A stretch of 32,216 nucleotides of DNA from Gemmataceae bacterium (GTDB lineage: Bacteria > Planctomycetota > Planctomycetia > Gemmatales > Gemmataceae), in assembly GCA_009691845.1 (NCBI GenBank), contig SIAJ01000066.1, positions 1-32,216 of the forward strand. Reading direction: 5' to 3'. Both the position numbers and the translations under genes were made by a program. Of this stretch, positions 17,401 to 26,317 are shown in pieces. Position 1 is the first letter of the stretch. The number at the start of each line of letters is the position of its first letter. The notes beneath the pieces are model-generated. The model saw only the letters and a program-made list of their open reading frames with translations. It was not told where the DNA came from and did not search any database.

Positions 17401-17836
17401 TCTGCACGGAGTAACCGTATTTCCTTGCCCATTCGAGATCGCTGAGTTGCACGGCCGTGATGAGCCGATCGCCCAGGATATTGGGGAAGCGTTTTTCGAG
17501 CACGAGAGCAAGCGATGAATTACTGAAGTCCCGCGTGAGCCGCATTATGATCTTGGTGACGAGCAGAGCCCCGAGTCCCGCGACGGCCAGGACGAGGGCA
17601 ATCACGCGCAGGGCCTGGGGCGCATCGAGTGCCCAGTCGAAAGCAAACAGTTTGAAGACGCCGAAATCGATCAACATCGCCAGCCAGAACCAGGCCGCCA
17701 GGAAAAGAATGACGGCCAGCACACCTTCGATGGCAACATAACGGCGAATGATCCCGCGCAGCTTGCCAAGCGGATGGGCGATCTTGGGATCGACAATCGA
17801 AAGATCGGCGGGTGCGTATCGTGTGGAGGTTGCCAT
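14498..17836 (-). CDS. DUF4175-like large membrane protein
   Basis: A 1112-aa protein. Start ATG 17836 is preceded by AGAGAG. Hydrophobic segments at residues ~33-55, ~62-95 and ~172-198 suggest three or four membrane helices near the N-terminus. LVLEKRFPNILGDRLITAVQL (~120-140) between them is typical of the DUF4175 family as found in planctomycetes and proteobacteria. The remaining ~900 residues should face the periplasm and contain beta-sandwich-like stretches (FEIHLKDTDNVTSKRSVQIVVDEDRPPEVDVVV), helical regions (LADKLEDAIRRLTEVDNKL) and a final beta domain (VTAGQKVTVRVPIVIGPAYNGTF). No catalytic motif is seen. It sits between vWA genes and the coiled-coil gene; a scaffold for the MoxR/vWA machinery is the likely role. 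The family name is moderately certain. Confidence 0.65.
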   Translation of the reverse strand: MATSTRYAPADLSIVDPKIAHPLGKLRGIIRRYVAIEGVLAVILFLAAWFWLAMLIDFGVFKLFAFDWALDAPQALRVIALVLAVAGLGALLVTKIIMRLTRDFSNSSLALVLEKRFPNILGDRLITAVQLSDLEWARKYGYSVQMIEKTISDVRQKIDQVPVKTVFNWKRLWLQAGVFLLLTFGMFLLSGVAVCAITKTPPKKFAQDFTDVAAILAERDLLMQNTPWPRRAYLEVLDFPGDEMRIGRDVPSPRVRIAAYKWVVADSSARVGWRPMTWADVQKITGQSAPALPLQPVRDSRFAVDYGPFLYGSAHPFTAPTLPSDVMAVPDELEKWPVDRVEQVFLENEDVTHMLSEKFSSDVGAIRDTLARLDEKAGEVGMSRTIRKLKIPDDVTLFYKGAKTDVDMKLRQEGNNEFSGTLSDLKESVRFYARGENYETPTKLITLVPPPMLTELKRDEYHPAYLYHKAPYAEAKDVPDELKPYQSDPRKLKGLKHILREQAVSLTGDKSRFDIPLGAEFVLYGKSDKKLQSAFIRPKPGKFPGIEAEVSDPPDINLPIIDGHGIRFEFMAANKMLVTRQTEFEIHLKDTDNVTSKRSVQIVVDEDRPPEVDVVVDVIRKVGSTYLCTPQALIPFTKESKIRDDKGLNRVEYVFSYSEIEPLAVTAKRAEYAMWFFNNVPVFPTIGDPLYRLVALAENLPRVRPNLATIDDRVPVAKFLEEFKARPLALESIQKKLDGPRPSGAEVTVINLVSYPPDAVREEQGFDLKKVAAGLRRTSDNEAQRTYFLTLNVTAIDTNVEADKPGIGQNKETLAFKLVSDGELLTEIAREEAGLADKLEDAIRRLTEVDNKLRSMVARFASLTTPESYVPEQTRANEVNEQLSKSKDVSAEVFTDYTRILQEFRVNRLPDHLITQMEEKIVSKLRDVLTNDFPQSEEAYGKLHGELNATRQPSAEMAFTAQSRVTVLLNKLRDIRAGIGQGLDLKKIISQVEGLIRDELLVSAEIDKLKRVRAEELGWVSIVPPPAAVTVTAGQKVTVRVPIVIGPAYNGTFTLKFEPSPGSDFKTVPSIKLGEEDKEFVLEITAGFAKGMFWVRVAPDVGPARDVKVIVK

Positions 17837-17893
17837 AGGTTCTCTCTACTTGTCCTTCATCAATCCAGAGTCGCACTTTCGACGCCGCACTTT

Positions 17894-17967
17894 CGGAGCC
17901 GCGACCGTAAGGGAGCGGGCTTTTGACCACTCCGGAGTTCGGCCACTCCTTTACGGTCGTGGCTCCG
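17894..17967. repeat. Inverted-repeat intergenic element
   Basis: Arms 17894-17915 and 17946-17967 pair over 22 bp with two G/A differences. The 30-nt loop contains a perfect 10-bp palindrome, ACTCCGGAGT (17929-17938). The left arm has CCGTAAGG, a weak version of the GTAA-loop hairpins seen at 4043-4056 and 14424-14437. Confidence 0.75.
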
Positions 17968-17972
17968 TTCCG

Positions 17973-20900
17973 CTAAGCCAGCTTCAACAACTTCCGCGTC
18001 AGCCATTCAATGGACAGCAAGCCAATGACCAGCATCAGCCCGTAAGCCAATTTTTGCGGCTTCTCGGTCATCCAGTCCGTCATAAAGCTCGGCAGGGTCA
18101 CGCCCTTGTCCCAATAATCTTCGACCGCACCGCGGTTGCGGGAGGTCTTCGTATCCGCGTCGATGCACTGCGGGATTAACTTCAAGCTCTCCTCATCGCC
18201 GAACTTGAAGCACAGGCGGGCACCATCGGCCCCCTTCATCGACTTGTCCTTGATCGTGCTTTCAAGCGTCTTGTCTGGCACTTTCACGAGCGTAGCCGCG
18301 CTCGCCAACTGGTACATCGCCTTCACATCCGGCCGGGTCACGTCCAGTTCCGGATTCGATTGACGAATCATGAACTTCTGCTTGAGTGTATCCGTGCTGC
18401 TGGGAATCTCGACGTCGACTTTCCACGAGCCCGGCGGGAATTTCTCGACACTCGCCAGTTGGGCACGCTGGAAGTAACCCTCCCACTTGTCCGGCCCTTT
18501 CTTCGGGCTCATGCGGAATTCGTAGGTGAACTTCTCGTGGAACTTCGCTTTCGCCTTGGCGATCGTTTCGTCTCCCGTGAGCTTGTCGATCTCGGGCGGG
18601 TACTTATCCAGTTCCACCGGCTTGAAGGTAATCTTCGGCTCGGTCTTCGGCTCGGCCGGTTGGAGCGACGGATCGAGCACCTGAGCGGTCACACGAATGT
18701 AGCCACCCGTTCCAATCGTCGAGGACATCAGGATTCGTCCACGTCGCGTTTGCTTGCGCCGGCTGCCGGCCGCGAGGTAGCGCGTGAACTTGGTCCAGAA
18801 GCGTTCGAAGTATTCTTCCTTGTATTGCCGTAGCCGCCAGATTTCCGGCGAGCCGACCCAACCCGTGCGGCCCTGGCCGTACTGCATGACGGCGATCCAA
18901 GGCGGGCTCTTGCCATCAGGCATCTTGATCGCGTTCGGGTCCGGGAATCTCGCGATCGGCGTGGCAACCGGCTTCATGTCGCGAAGGGGAAAATAGTTGT
19001 AGAAGCCACGCAACATGCGGGCCTTGTCGTCCCGTTCATCGCGGCCGGTGAAAAACATTTCCCAGCCCTGGTCGACGCGTGGGAAGGCATCGTCCAGCTT
19101 CATGAAGTCGAGATCGGCGGACAGGTTCTCAAACTCAATGCGCCAGGGCAGCGTGGCCGTGCGCTTGGCGGCGGCCAGGTCGGGGTCGCCGGGCAGCACG
19201 GGGAGAATGTCGATAATCGGCCGGAATTTGTCGCCTGGATCGGGCCGGGCCAGGTGCTTGGTGTAAATCTGCCCGGCCACGAAGAGCAGGCCACCTGCCT
19301 GTAGATCGACCCAGGCCTGCACCATGCGCGTCTGCTCGATGGTGAGTTCTTCCCAGTCAAAATCGAAAGCAATGACCACGTCGTATCGGGCAAGGTTGTA
19401 CCATTTGGTAGCCACGTCCTCGGTCGGGTTTTCTTCGACGTTCAGGCGATCCGGGAAGTGCGTAAGCTGCCGTTCCTTCTCTTCGAGCAAGTTGATCTCG
19501 CCCTTGGTGCCACCCGTGTTTTGCACGTACAGGCTGACGTCCGCCTTATCGCGAAGCATCTGCGTGAGCAGGAACTGCACATCGCGAGTCGGCGCGGAGC
19601 AAACGATTAACACGCGGGCCGCCTTCTTCTGAACCTTCACGGTGACCCATTCACTGACGTGTTCCTTGTCCGTGAAGCGTTCGCCTTCCACACGCGGCGT
19701 GACCGCACGGATCCTCCACTCGCCGTTCGCTAACTCTTTCGGGTTTTCCTTGTCCTTCAATTGCTCTGGTACTTTCTCGGGGTCGATGATGAATTCGGCC
19801 TGGGCGTGTGGCGGTTCGCCCGGCTGATAGACAACTTCGATGGGCAGCTTGACGGGCAGTTCGTCCTTGGGCAGCTTGATTTCCAGGAAGATCTGGGACT
19901 TTTGGCCGACGAGCCCATCGCCATCCTGCTCGACGATGACCTTGAACGGTTCGTCCGGCGGGGTCTGGTCCGGCGTAATTACATCGGTGATGCGAACGGC
20001 CACGCTGCGAATTTCGGAGCCGACCACGACGGTGAAGATCGGAATGAGATCGCGTTCCGTGCGTGTCCTGAGTTCTTGCACGGCGGCATCGTTGCCGAGA
20101 TTGCTCTGCCCGTCGCTGAAGACCACGATGCCGCGAACCATGTTGCCGGTCTCGCGGTTGATGAGCGCGAGCATCGAATCGGGAATGTTGGTCGCGCTGG
20201 CAATGGAACGAGCAACTTCCACGCGGGCCAGGATCTTGTCGCGATTGGAGTTCAACATGGCCGCGTCGTCCGCGCTCAGGTCGCCGGGGGTGGCTTCTTC
20301 CTTGGTGTCGTGCCATTTCACGGCCCACTCCGCGTTGCCGACGGCGTTGCCGTCCCAGGCTTTAGTACCCTTCACGCGAGAAGCCCCATCATCCGACAGG
20401 CCACGCAAAAGCCACGGCTTGAAGTCGTAGGCGGCAAATGCTTGCCAGTCCGCGTTCTGCCAGGCTGTGCCGTTTTCCGGCTCGGTTTTTCCATTGGCTT
20501 TCAGCACTTTGTGAACGGGAATGACTTCGCCGTTCGGACCGCGTTCAAGCTGCTGGGCTTCTTCGTCAAGCCGATTACCCGCCCGATAAATGTAGACAGG
20601 GTTCTTCTCCAGCGTGGTCTTCACGAAGGCAATCTTCTCGTCCGAGAGGTAGTCCATCACCTTGTTGAGCCGCGTATGTGGCTTGCCGGCACCGCCCGAG
20701 ACATCATCGCTGACTTGAGACATCGAGTCGGACACGTCGATCACGATCAACACCCGCGAGTGTTTCTCGACCCGTTCGTAGCCTTGCTTGGCCGGCATGA
20801 GGAACATCAGAGCGAGAATCAGATACACCAGGATCCGCAAGGTCGCCAACGGCAAGGCCCAGTGCCAGCGAACGGCGCGCGCATCCTTGATGTACATCCA

Positions 20901-21050
20901 AATGATGAAGGCAATGCCGACGATCAGCACGAGCGAGAGGATGAGCAGCCACCAGGAGCCGCTCAGCTCCTTGTTGGTGAAGAGCTTGAACGATTCAACG
21001 AGCCGTCGAAAGACGAACTCGGATTCGATTTGTGTGCCTTGGTCGTTCAT
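17973..21050 (-). CDS. Membrane-anchored vWA protein with glutamine-amidotransferase-like domain
   Basis: A 1025-aa protein. The ATG at 21050 has GAGAG upstream. Membrane helices lie at ~32-54 and ~63-86 and near the C-terminus (KLAYGLMLVIGLLSIEWL, ~1000-1018). A vWA domain starts at ~98: VLIVIDVSDSM contains the MIDAS DxSxS motif (D105, S107, S109), and IVVFSDGQSNLGN is the downstream part of the same domain. Further on, RVLIVCSAPTRDVQFLLTQML and YDVVIAFDFDWEEL...GGLLFVAGQ resemble a class-I glutamine-amidotransferase-like fold without visible catalytic Cys. Such vWA/GATase-like proteins are typical neighbours of MoxR and DUF58 in planctomycetes. It probably acts as a metal-dependent protein-binding module in the membrane, assembled by MoxR. 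Substrate unknown. Confidence 0.8.
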   Translation of the reverse strand: MNDQGTQIESEFVFRRLVESFKLFTNKELSGSWWLLILSLVLIVGIAFIIWMYIKDARAVRWHWALPLATLRILVYLILALMFLMPAKQGYERVEKHSRVLIVIDVSDSMSQVSDDVSGGAGKPHTRLNKVMDYLSDEKIAFVKTTLEKNPVYIYRAGNRLDEEAQQLERGPNGEVIPVHKVLKANGKTEPENGTAWQNADWQAFAAYDFKPWLLRGLSDDGASRVKGTKAWDGNAVGNAEWAVKWHDTKEEATPGDLSADDAAMLNSNRDKILARVEVARSIASATNIPDSMLALINRETGNMVRGIVVFSDGQSNLGNDAAVQELRTRTERDLIPIFTVVVGSEIRSVAVRITDVITPDQTPPDEPFKVIVEQDGDGLVGQKSQIFLEIKLPKDELPVKLPIEVVYQPGEPPHAQAEFIIDPEKVPEQLKDKENPKELANGEWRIRAVTPRVEGERFTDKEHVSEWVTVKVQKKAARVLIVCSAPTRDVQFLLTQMLRDKADVSLYVQNTGGTKGEINLLEEKERQLTHFPDRLNVEENPTEDVATKWYNLARYDVVIAFDFDWEELTIEQTRMVQAWVDLQAGGLLFVAGQIYTKHLARPDPGDKFRPIIDILPVLPGDPDLAAAKRTATLPWRIEFENLSADLDFMKLDDAFPRVDQGWEMFFTGRDERDDKARMLRGFYNYFPLRDMKPVATPIARFPDPNAIKMPDGKSPPWIAVMQYGQGRTGWVGSPEIWRLRQYKEEYFERFWTKFTRYLAAGSRRKQTRRGRILMSSTIGTGGYIRVTAQVLDPSLQPAEPKTEPKITFKPVELDKYPPEIDKLTGDETIAKAKAKFHEKFTYEFRMSPKKGPDKWEGYFQRAQLASVEKFPPGSWKVDVEIPSSTDTLKQKFMIRQSNPELDVTRPDVKAMYQLASAATLVKVPDKTLESTIKDKSMKGADGARLCFKFGDEESLKLIPQCIDADTKTSRNRGAVEDYWDKGVTLPSFMTDWMTEKPQKLAYGLMLVIGLLSIEWLTRKLLKLA

Positions 21051-21078
21051 GGTTCTCTCGTGCCGTCAATCGGTCCCC

Positions 21079-21190
21079 AAAGTAGTCCGCACACTCCGTG
21101 TGCGGACCGTCTGAACACCGATAATGCCGACTACTCTTCTCAAATTCATTTCATGTAAACTGTCGGCACACGGAGTGCGCCGACCACTTT
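21079..21190. repeat. Double-palindrome intergenic element
   Basis: Arms 21079-21107 and 21162-21190 pair over 29 bp with four mismatches. The left arm contains a perfect 10-bp hairpin, GTCCGCACAC-TCC-GTGTGCGGAC (21085-21107). The right arm has the same design with a GGA loop and one mismatch (21162-21184). Same architecture as 10801-10905 with unrelated stems. Confidence 0.85.
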
Positions 21191-21191
21191 T

Positions 21192-24002
21192 CTACGCCGT
21201 CGCCAGCGCCGGCTGTCCCATACCCTGCGTCGAACCGGCTGTTTCCGTTGGCCTCGTGTGGAAGCTCAATCGCACGGCCATTGCTTGCTCGAAGATCAAC
21301 ACCATCAGGATGACGAAATAAATCCACGGGTTCTCGGACAGATCGCGTTTCTTTTTCAGGAGCGAGGTCTTGTAAGCGTCGTCCGGATCGGTGGCCGTGT
21401 GCAGCGGGGCCTTGGAAATCTGTGTGATGTCGTCGCTGTTCGCTCGGGCGAGATTGCCTTCCGCCAGTGCATCCACGTTGTAAGGCAAGGCTCGGTAGTC
21501 GGGTCTGGTTGCCCCCACATCGGCCGCCTTGCCGCCTTCGGCACGTTTCTCCGCGAACTTGTAGATGTAGATGCCGGGCTCTTTCTTGCCGTCGTTCGCA
21601 GCGAGCCGATACGACTGATCTTCCGTGGCCAGCAAGACTTCGCCGAGCGACTTGAACGTGGCCTTCGGAGGATTCGACTTGATCTCCTCGCTGAAGAACC
21701 ACTTCTTAACCTTGGAGTCGTAGGCGTTCTTGTCCAGGACGAAATCGTACGGGGCACCGAGCACCAGGTTCGCGTCGGTTCCCGAACTGGCCAGATAGCC
21801 CTGCATGTTGATCATGAGCGGCGGGTAGTACGCTCGGCCGAAGCCTTCGAGGTCGTTCCAGGAAGCGCCAGCAGAACTCATAAACGCAACCACACGGCCC
21901 TTGCCGAACGACTTCGCGACATACAGCGGGTCGCCGTACTTCACTTCGTCGCGGAGCTTTTCGAAATCTTCCTTCAAGAGTCGGTTGTCGGCCTGTCCCC
22001 AGAAGTCGATCAGGCCGGGCTTGTTCGCGGCCGGGTCCTTAATCCCGGGAAACTCGAGCAGCGTGTCGAGAGCAGTCGCCAGGACATGCAACTCGGCCGT
22101 CGAACCCGCGATCCGCCGCAGCTCAGTACGAATCTCTTTCAAGAGCGCCCCGTACTTCTGGTTGGCAGGCGAAAGGTTGTCGACGGTGCCTTGCAGCCGA
22201 TCGGTCAGGTCGTTGACGGCCTTGGTGTAATTGTCGATTGGCTTGGTGTTTTGCAGATAGACCAGTTTCTCGACGCCGCTGAGCCCGCCACGCAGTTGCT
22301 GCTGGTTCACGCTCACGTAGCGATCGATGACCACGAAGTTGAAGAACTTTTCGTAATCGTTTTCTCTCACGGCCTGGCCGCGATTGTCCTTATACAGTTT
22401 TTCGAGAGCCGGATGGCTCTGCATCTCCCGCTGGATCAGCAGCTTTTTGTTGAACGTCGAGATGCGTTTGATGCGCTCGGCAAAGCGTTTGTCGTCCGGC
22501 ACGTCGACGCCGATCGGTTTGTCGAGCGGGACCGGGAAGATCCCTTCCCCCTTGCGATACAGTTTTTCGTTGTACTCCTGGATCGTGTCCGACTTGATGC
22601 TCGGCCCCATGAAGAACGCGAGGCCGCCGCCGCCGCGAACGTACTCTTCGACGTTTTTGCGAGCCGCGTCCGACAGCTTGGGCACATCGCACAGGTAGAC
22701 GGAGGCGTACGGCTGCAAGTTGAGATTATCGAGGTCGCTGGCACTCTTCAGTTGCACGTCGTAGCCCTTGATCGGCTCCGTGAAGAGTTTCCAGAGGAAG
22801 AACGACTCGGCTTCCTTCGTCTGTCGATCCTTCGGGCTGTTATCGACGATCAGGATCGGCACGCGATCGCGAACTTCAACGACGGTGTAACGTACGTTGT
22901 CCGCCGCGATGCCGCCGGTCTCGCCTTCGAGATGAACGCTGACCAGGTTGAATCGATCCGGCGTCCCCGCTTCTTCGGTCTCTTCCTCGGCACCCCGTGA
23001 AAGGCCCGAGCCGAGATTGATTTTGGCGACTGTCTCGCCGTTCGGCGGCACCGAGGGGATGGCAACCGAGCCATCCTCGCGGACCACGCCGTTCACGCGA
23101 ACGCGGATGAACACGCCCTTCTTTTCGCTGTTCGAATAATTGCGAACCTTGACCGTGAACTCGACTTCCTTGTTCTTCGCCACGATGCGGGCATCGGGGG
23201 CAAAATCGACGATGGCGAGGTTATCGCTGGCCAACGGCGACTTGGATTGTGGCGTGCGTTCGGGGTTCACGCAATCGAGCAGATGCACCGCGGTGCCGGA
23301 CGTTTTCAATTCCTCGAAGGCCGTGCCGAGCGATTCCTTGTTGCGATCGTTCCAGTCGATGGAACGAAAGTCGCCGACCACGTGCAGTACGTGCGCCATG
23401 TTTCGCTCGCCCTCGAACTGGGCCCTGGCAACTTTGATGCCCTCGGTGAGATCGACGTGCCTGAGCGCGGGCTTGGCCGGAGCGAGGTAGGTGCGCATAT
23501 CGTCGACGGCCGTCGGATTCAGCCGGCCGAAGGATCGGGGCTGTTCCAGGTCCGAGAGCAGCACGACCGTGCAGTACTGGGGACTTCCCGATTGTGCAAT
23601 CACACCGGCGATCTGGTCGGCCGTCAAACGCTTGGCCGTTTCGAACACGTCGCGAACTTGGCCGTCGTCGCCTCGAACCGCATCGCTCGTGCTGAGAGTG
23701 TCGTCGATGACGATGATGTGCAAAGTGCTGGCGCCCAGCGAGTCGTTGCCTTTATCGCAGCCGACGAATCGAGCAAGCAGCAGACCAACCAGCAAACACA
23801 TGAGGATCCGCAAGAGCAGCAGAATCATCTGCTCGATGATCAATTTTCGCCGCGAACGCTTCTGCGATTTGAGCAGAAACTCCATGGCCGCGAAACGGAC
23901 GCGCTTGTAGCGCATCCGGTTGATCAAGTGAATGACAATCGGGCTGCTGATGAGCAGAGCGCCGAAGATCATCGTGAACGGGTTCGTGAACAGTGAGAGC
24001 AT
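21192..24002 (-). CDS. BatA-type membrane protein with vWA-like domain
   Basis: A 936-aa protein when started at ATG 24002, which gives the classic BatA N-terminus. A TTG at 24023 would add seven residues and is less likely. Residues 1-85 match the aerotolerance-regulator N-terminal (BatA) double-transmembrane region: FTNPFTMIFGALLISSPIVIH, then RRKLIIEQMILLLLRILM. A vWA-like domain follows, with a variant MIDAS, IVIDDTLSTS (D100, T102, S104). Later parts (VPILIVDNSPKDRQ, YASVYLCDVPKLS, YVRGGGGLAFFMGP) resemble a GATase-like fold. A last hydrophobic helix (IYFVILMVLIFEQAMAV) is near the C-terminus. It lies downstream of MoxR and DUF58, as in Bat operons, and probably belongs to the same envelope complex. 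Confidence 0.85.
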   Translation of the reverse strand: MLSLFTNPFTMIFGALLISSPIVIHLINRMRYKRVRFAAMEFLLKSQKRSRRKLIIEQMILLLLRILMCLLVGLLLARFVGCDKGNDSLGASTLHIIVIDDTLSTSDAVRGDDGQVRDVFETAKRLTADQIAGVIAQSGSPQYCTVVLLSDLEQPRSFGRLNPTAVDDMRTYLAPAKPALRHVDLTEGIKVARAQFEGERNMAHVLHVVGDFRSIDWNDRNKESLGTAFEELKTSGTAVHLLDCVNPERTPQSKSPLASDNLAIVDFAPDARIVAKNKEVEFTVKVRNYSNSEKKGVFIRVRVNGVVREDGSVAIPSVPPNGETVAKINLGSGLSRGAEEETEEAGTPDRFNLVSVHLEGETGGIAADNVRYTVVEVRDRVPILIVDNSPKDRQTKEAESFFLWKLFTEPIKGYDVQLKSASDLDNLNLQPYASVYLCDVPKLSDAARKNVEEYVRGGGGLAFFMGPSIKSDTIQEYNEKLYRKGEGIFPVPLDKPIGVDVPDDKRFAERIKRISTFNKKLLIQREMQSHPALEKLYKDNRGQAVRENDYEKFFNFVVIDRYVSVNQQQLRGGLSGVEKLVYLQNTKPIDNYTKAVNDLTDRLQGTVDNLSPANQKYGALLKEIRTELRRIAGSTAELHVLATALDTLLEFPGIKDPAANKPGLIDFWGQADNRLLKEDFEKLRDEVKYGDPLYVAKSFGKGRVVAFMSSAGASWNDLEGFGRAYYPPLMINMQGYLASSGTDANLVLGAPYDFVLDKNAYDSKVKKWFFSEEIKSNPPKATFKSLGEVLLATEDQSYRLAANDGKKEPGIYIYKFAEKRAEGGKAADVGATRPDYRALPYNVDALAEGNLARANSDDITQISKAPLHTATDPDDAYKTSLLKKKRDLSENPWIYFVILMVLIFEQAMAVRLSFHTRPTETAGSTQGMGQPALATA

Positions 24003-24038
24003 TTTACATTTCGCTGAGGTCAATCAGATTGAATCAAC

Positions 24039-24104
24039 GATGAATGATGCATGATGAATGATGAATCAAGCAATTCATCGTTCCTCGTTCCTCATTCATC
24101 ATTC
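24039..24104. repeat. Opposed heptad arrays of the GATGAAT type
   Basis: Four units occupy 24039-24066: GATGAAT, GATGCAT, GATGAAT, GATGAAT. They face four inverted units at 24073-24100: ATTCATC, GTTCCTC, GTTCCTC, ATTCATC. The arrays can fold on each other in several registers. They fill almost the whole gap between the DUF58 and BatA genes. Confidence 0.85.
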
Positions 24105-24107
24105 CGG

Positions 24108-25064
24108 TCAGCCCGCCGTTGTCACTTTCGCCCCGCCCGATCGAATCGCCATGCGGCGGTGCAGGAACTTCGATAACACCGCGTCGAGATAATCGCTGGT
24201 TCGCACGAGCGAATAATCGACGCCCATCCGGCTGCACCCGCGGCGAACTTCGATCAGGTATTCTTCCAAAGCTTCCATATAGCCATCGCGAAGCGACTTC
24301 GGATCGCAGAGCAACTCGGGCAGTTCTTCCATCCCCTCGAACTTCGTGGTTCCCGAGTAGGGAAAATCGAGTTCGTCGTCGTCCATGATGTGAAACACCA
24401 TCACGTCGTGCTTCCGGGCTCGCAACATCTCCAGGCCCTTGAGCAACGGCTCGCGATCGCACAGCAAGTCGGAGAAGACAATGATCATGCCCCGGCTGTG
24501 TGCGGTCTCGGCCACTTTCCGAAAGATCTTCTTCGGGTCGGTCTTTTGCTTCGGCTTGCTGGCGTTCAGTGTTTGCACGATGGCGTCCAGGTGCAATTGC
24601 GAACCACCACGGGATGGCAGCATGGCCCGAATGTCTTCGTCGAACGCGATCATGCCGACCGAGTCCTGCTGACGCACAGCGAGCAACGCCAGGCACGCGG
24701 CCGCGGTGCAGGCGTACTCGTACTTGTTCAACGTGCCGGCCCGGCGATGTTTCTCGACCCCATAATGCATCGACTCGGAAACATCGACGACCACAGTGGC
24801 ACGCAGGTTGGTCTCGGCTTCGAACTGCTTGATGTAGAAGCGGTCGGTCTTGGACCAGACTTTCCAGTCCAGATGGCGAATGTCGTCGCCACGCACATAC
24901 TCGCGATGCTGGGCGAACTCGACGGAGTTGCCAAAGAAGGGCGAACGGTGCATGCCCGTGATAAAGCCTTCGACCACCTTTTGCGCTCGCAAGTCCAACT
25001 TGGCGATGCGCGCGATGACCTTGGGGTCGAAGAATCGTCTGGCGTCGTCTGCTTTGTCTGCCAT
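24108..25064 (-). CDS. DUF58 family protein
   Basis: A 318-aa protein when started at ATG 25064 (MADKADDARRFF). A GTG at 25073 would add three residues. The DUF58 signature region is plain: EFAQHREYVRGDDIRHLDWKVWSKTDRFYIKQFEAE (~49-84), followed by a vWA-like MIDAS, VVVDVSESMHYG (D94, S96, S98). The C-terminal half has VGMIAFDEDIRAMLPSRGG and IIVFSDLLCD, also vWA-like. DUF58 proteins are almost always encoded next to MoxR ATPases and are thought to be their clients or adaptors; they occur in stress, virulence and aerotolerance loci. The protein is cytoplasmic, with no membrane segment seen. It lies between MoxR and the BatA-type gene, the standard order. Confidence 0.92.
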   Translation of the reverse strand: MADKADDARRFFDPKVIARIAKLDLRAQKVVEGFITGMHRSPFFGNSVEFAQHREYVRGDDIRHLDWKVWSKTDRFYIKQFEAETNLRATVVVDVSESMHYGVEKHRRAGTLNKYEYACTAAACLALLAVRQQDSVGMIAFDEDIRAMLPSRGGSQLHLDAIVQTLNASKPKQKTDPKKIFRKVAETAHSRGMIIVFSDLLCDREPLLKGLEMLRARKHDVMVFHIMDDDELDFPYSGTTKFEGMEELPELLCDPKSLRDGYMEALEEYLIEVRRGCSRMGVDYSLVRTSDYLDAVLSKFLHRRMAIRSGGAKVTTAG

Positions 25065-25075
25065 GTCATTCACAT

Positions 25076-25142
25076 GATGAATGATGAACGATGAACGATG
25101 AATGCGTTTGCTTCATCATTCATCGTTCATCGTTCATCATTC
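25076..25142. repeat. Opposed heptad arrays of the GATGAAC type
   Basis: GATGAAT, GATGAAC, GATGAAC and GATGAAT (25076-25103) face CTTCATC, ATTCATC, GTTCATC and GTTCATC (25111-25138), separated by only 7 bp. The predicted stem is long. The heptad is shared with the next gap at 24039-24104. Confidence 0.9.
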
Positions 25143-25144
25143 CT

Positions 25145-26206
<1,062 letters not shown>

Positions 26207-26236
26207 ATCGTCTCTCTAAGGGTGTTTGCCAGGAGG

Positions 26237-26314
26237 AAGTTAAAAGTTCAAAGCGAAAAGTGAAAAGCAAGCATGTTCATCACACATTTGATTTTTCACT
26301 TTTTACTTTGAACT
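26237..26314. repeat. Opposed heptad arrays of the AAGNNAA type
   Basis: Five units at 26237-26271 (AAGTTAA, AAGTTCA, AAGCGAA, AAGTGAA, AAGCAAG) face four inverted units at 26287-26314 (TTTGATT, TTTCACT, TTTTACT, TTGAACT). They lie in the gap between the toroid gene and MoxR. Same class as 12131-12243. Confidence 0.85.
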
Positions 26315-26317
26315 GGG

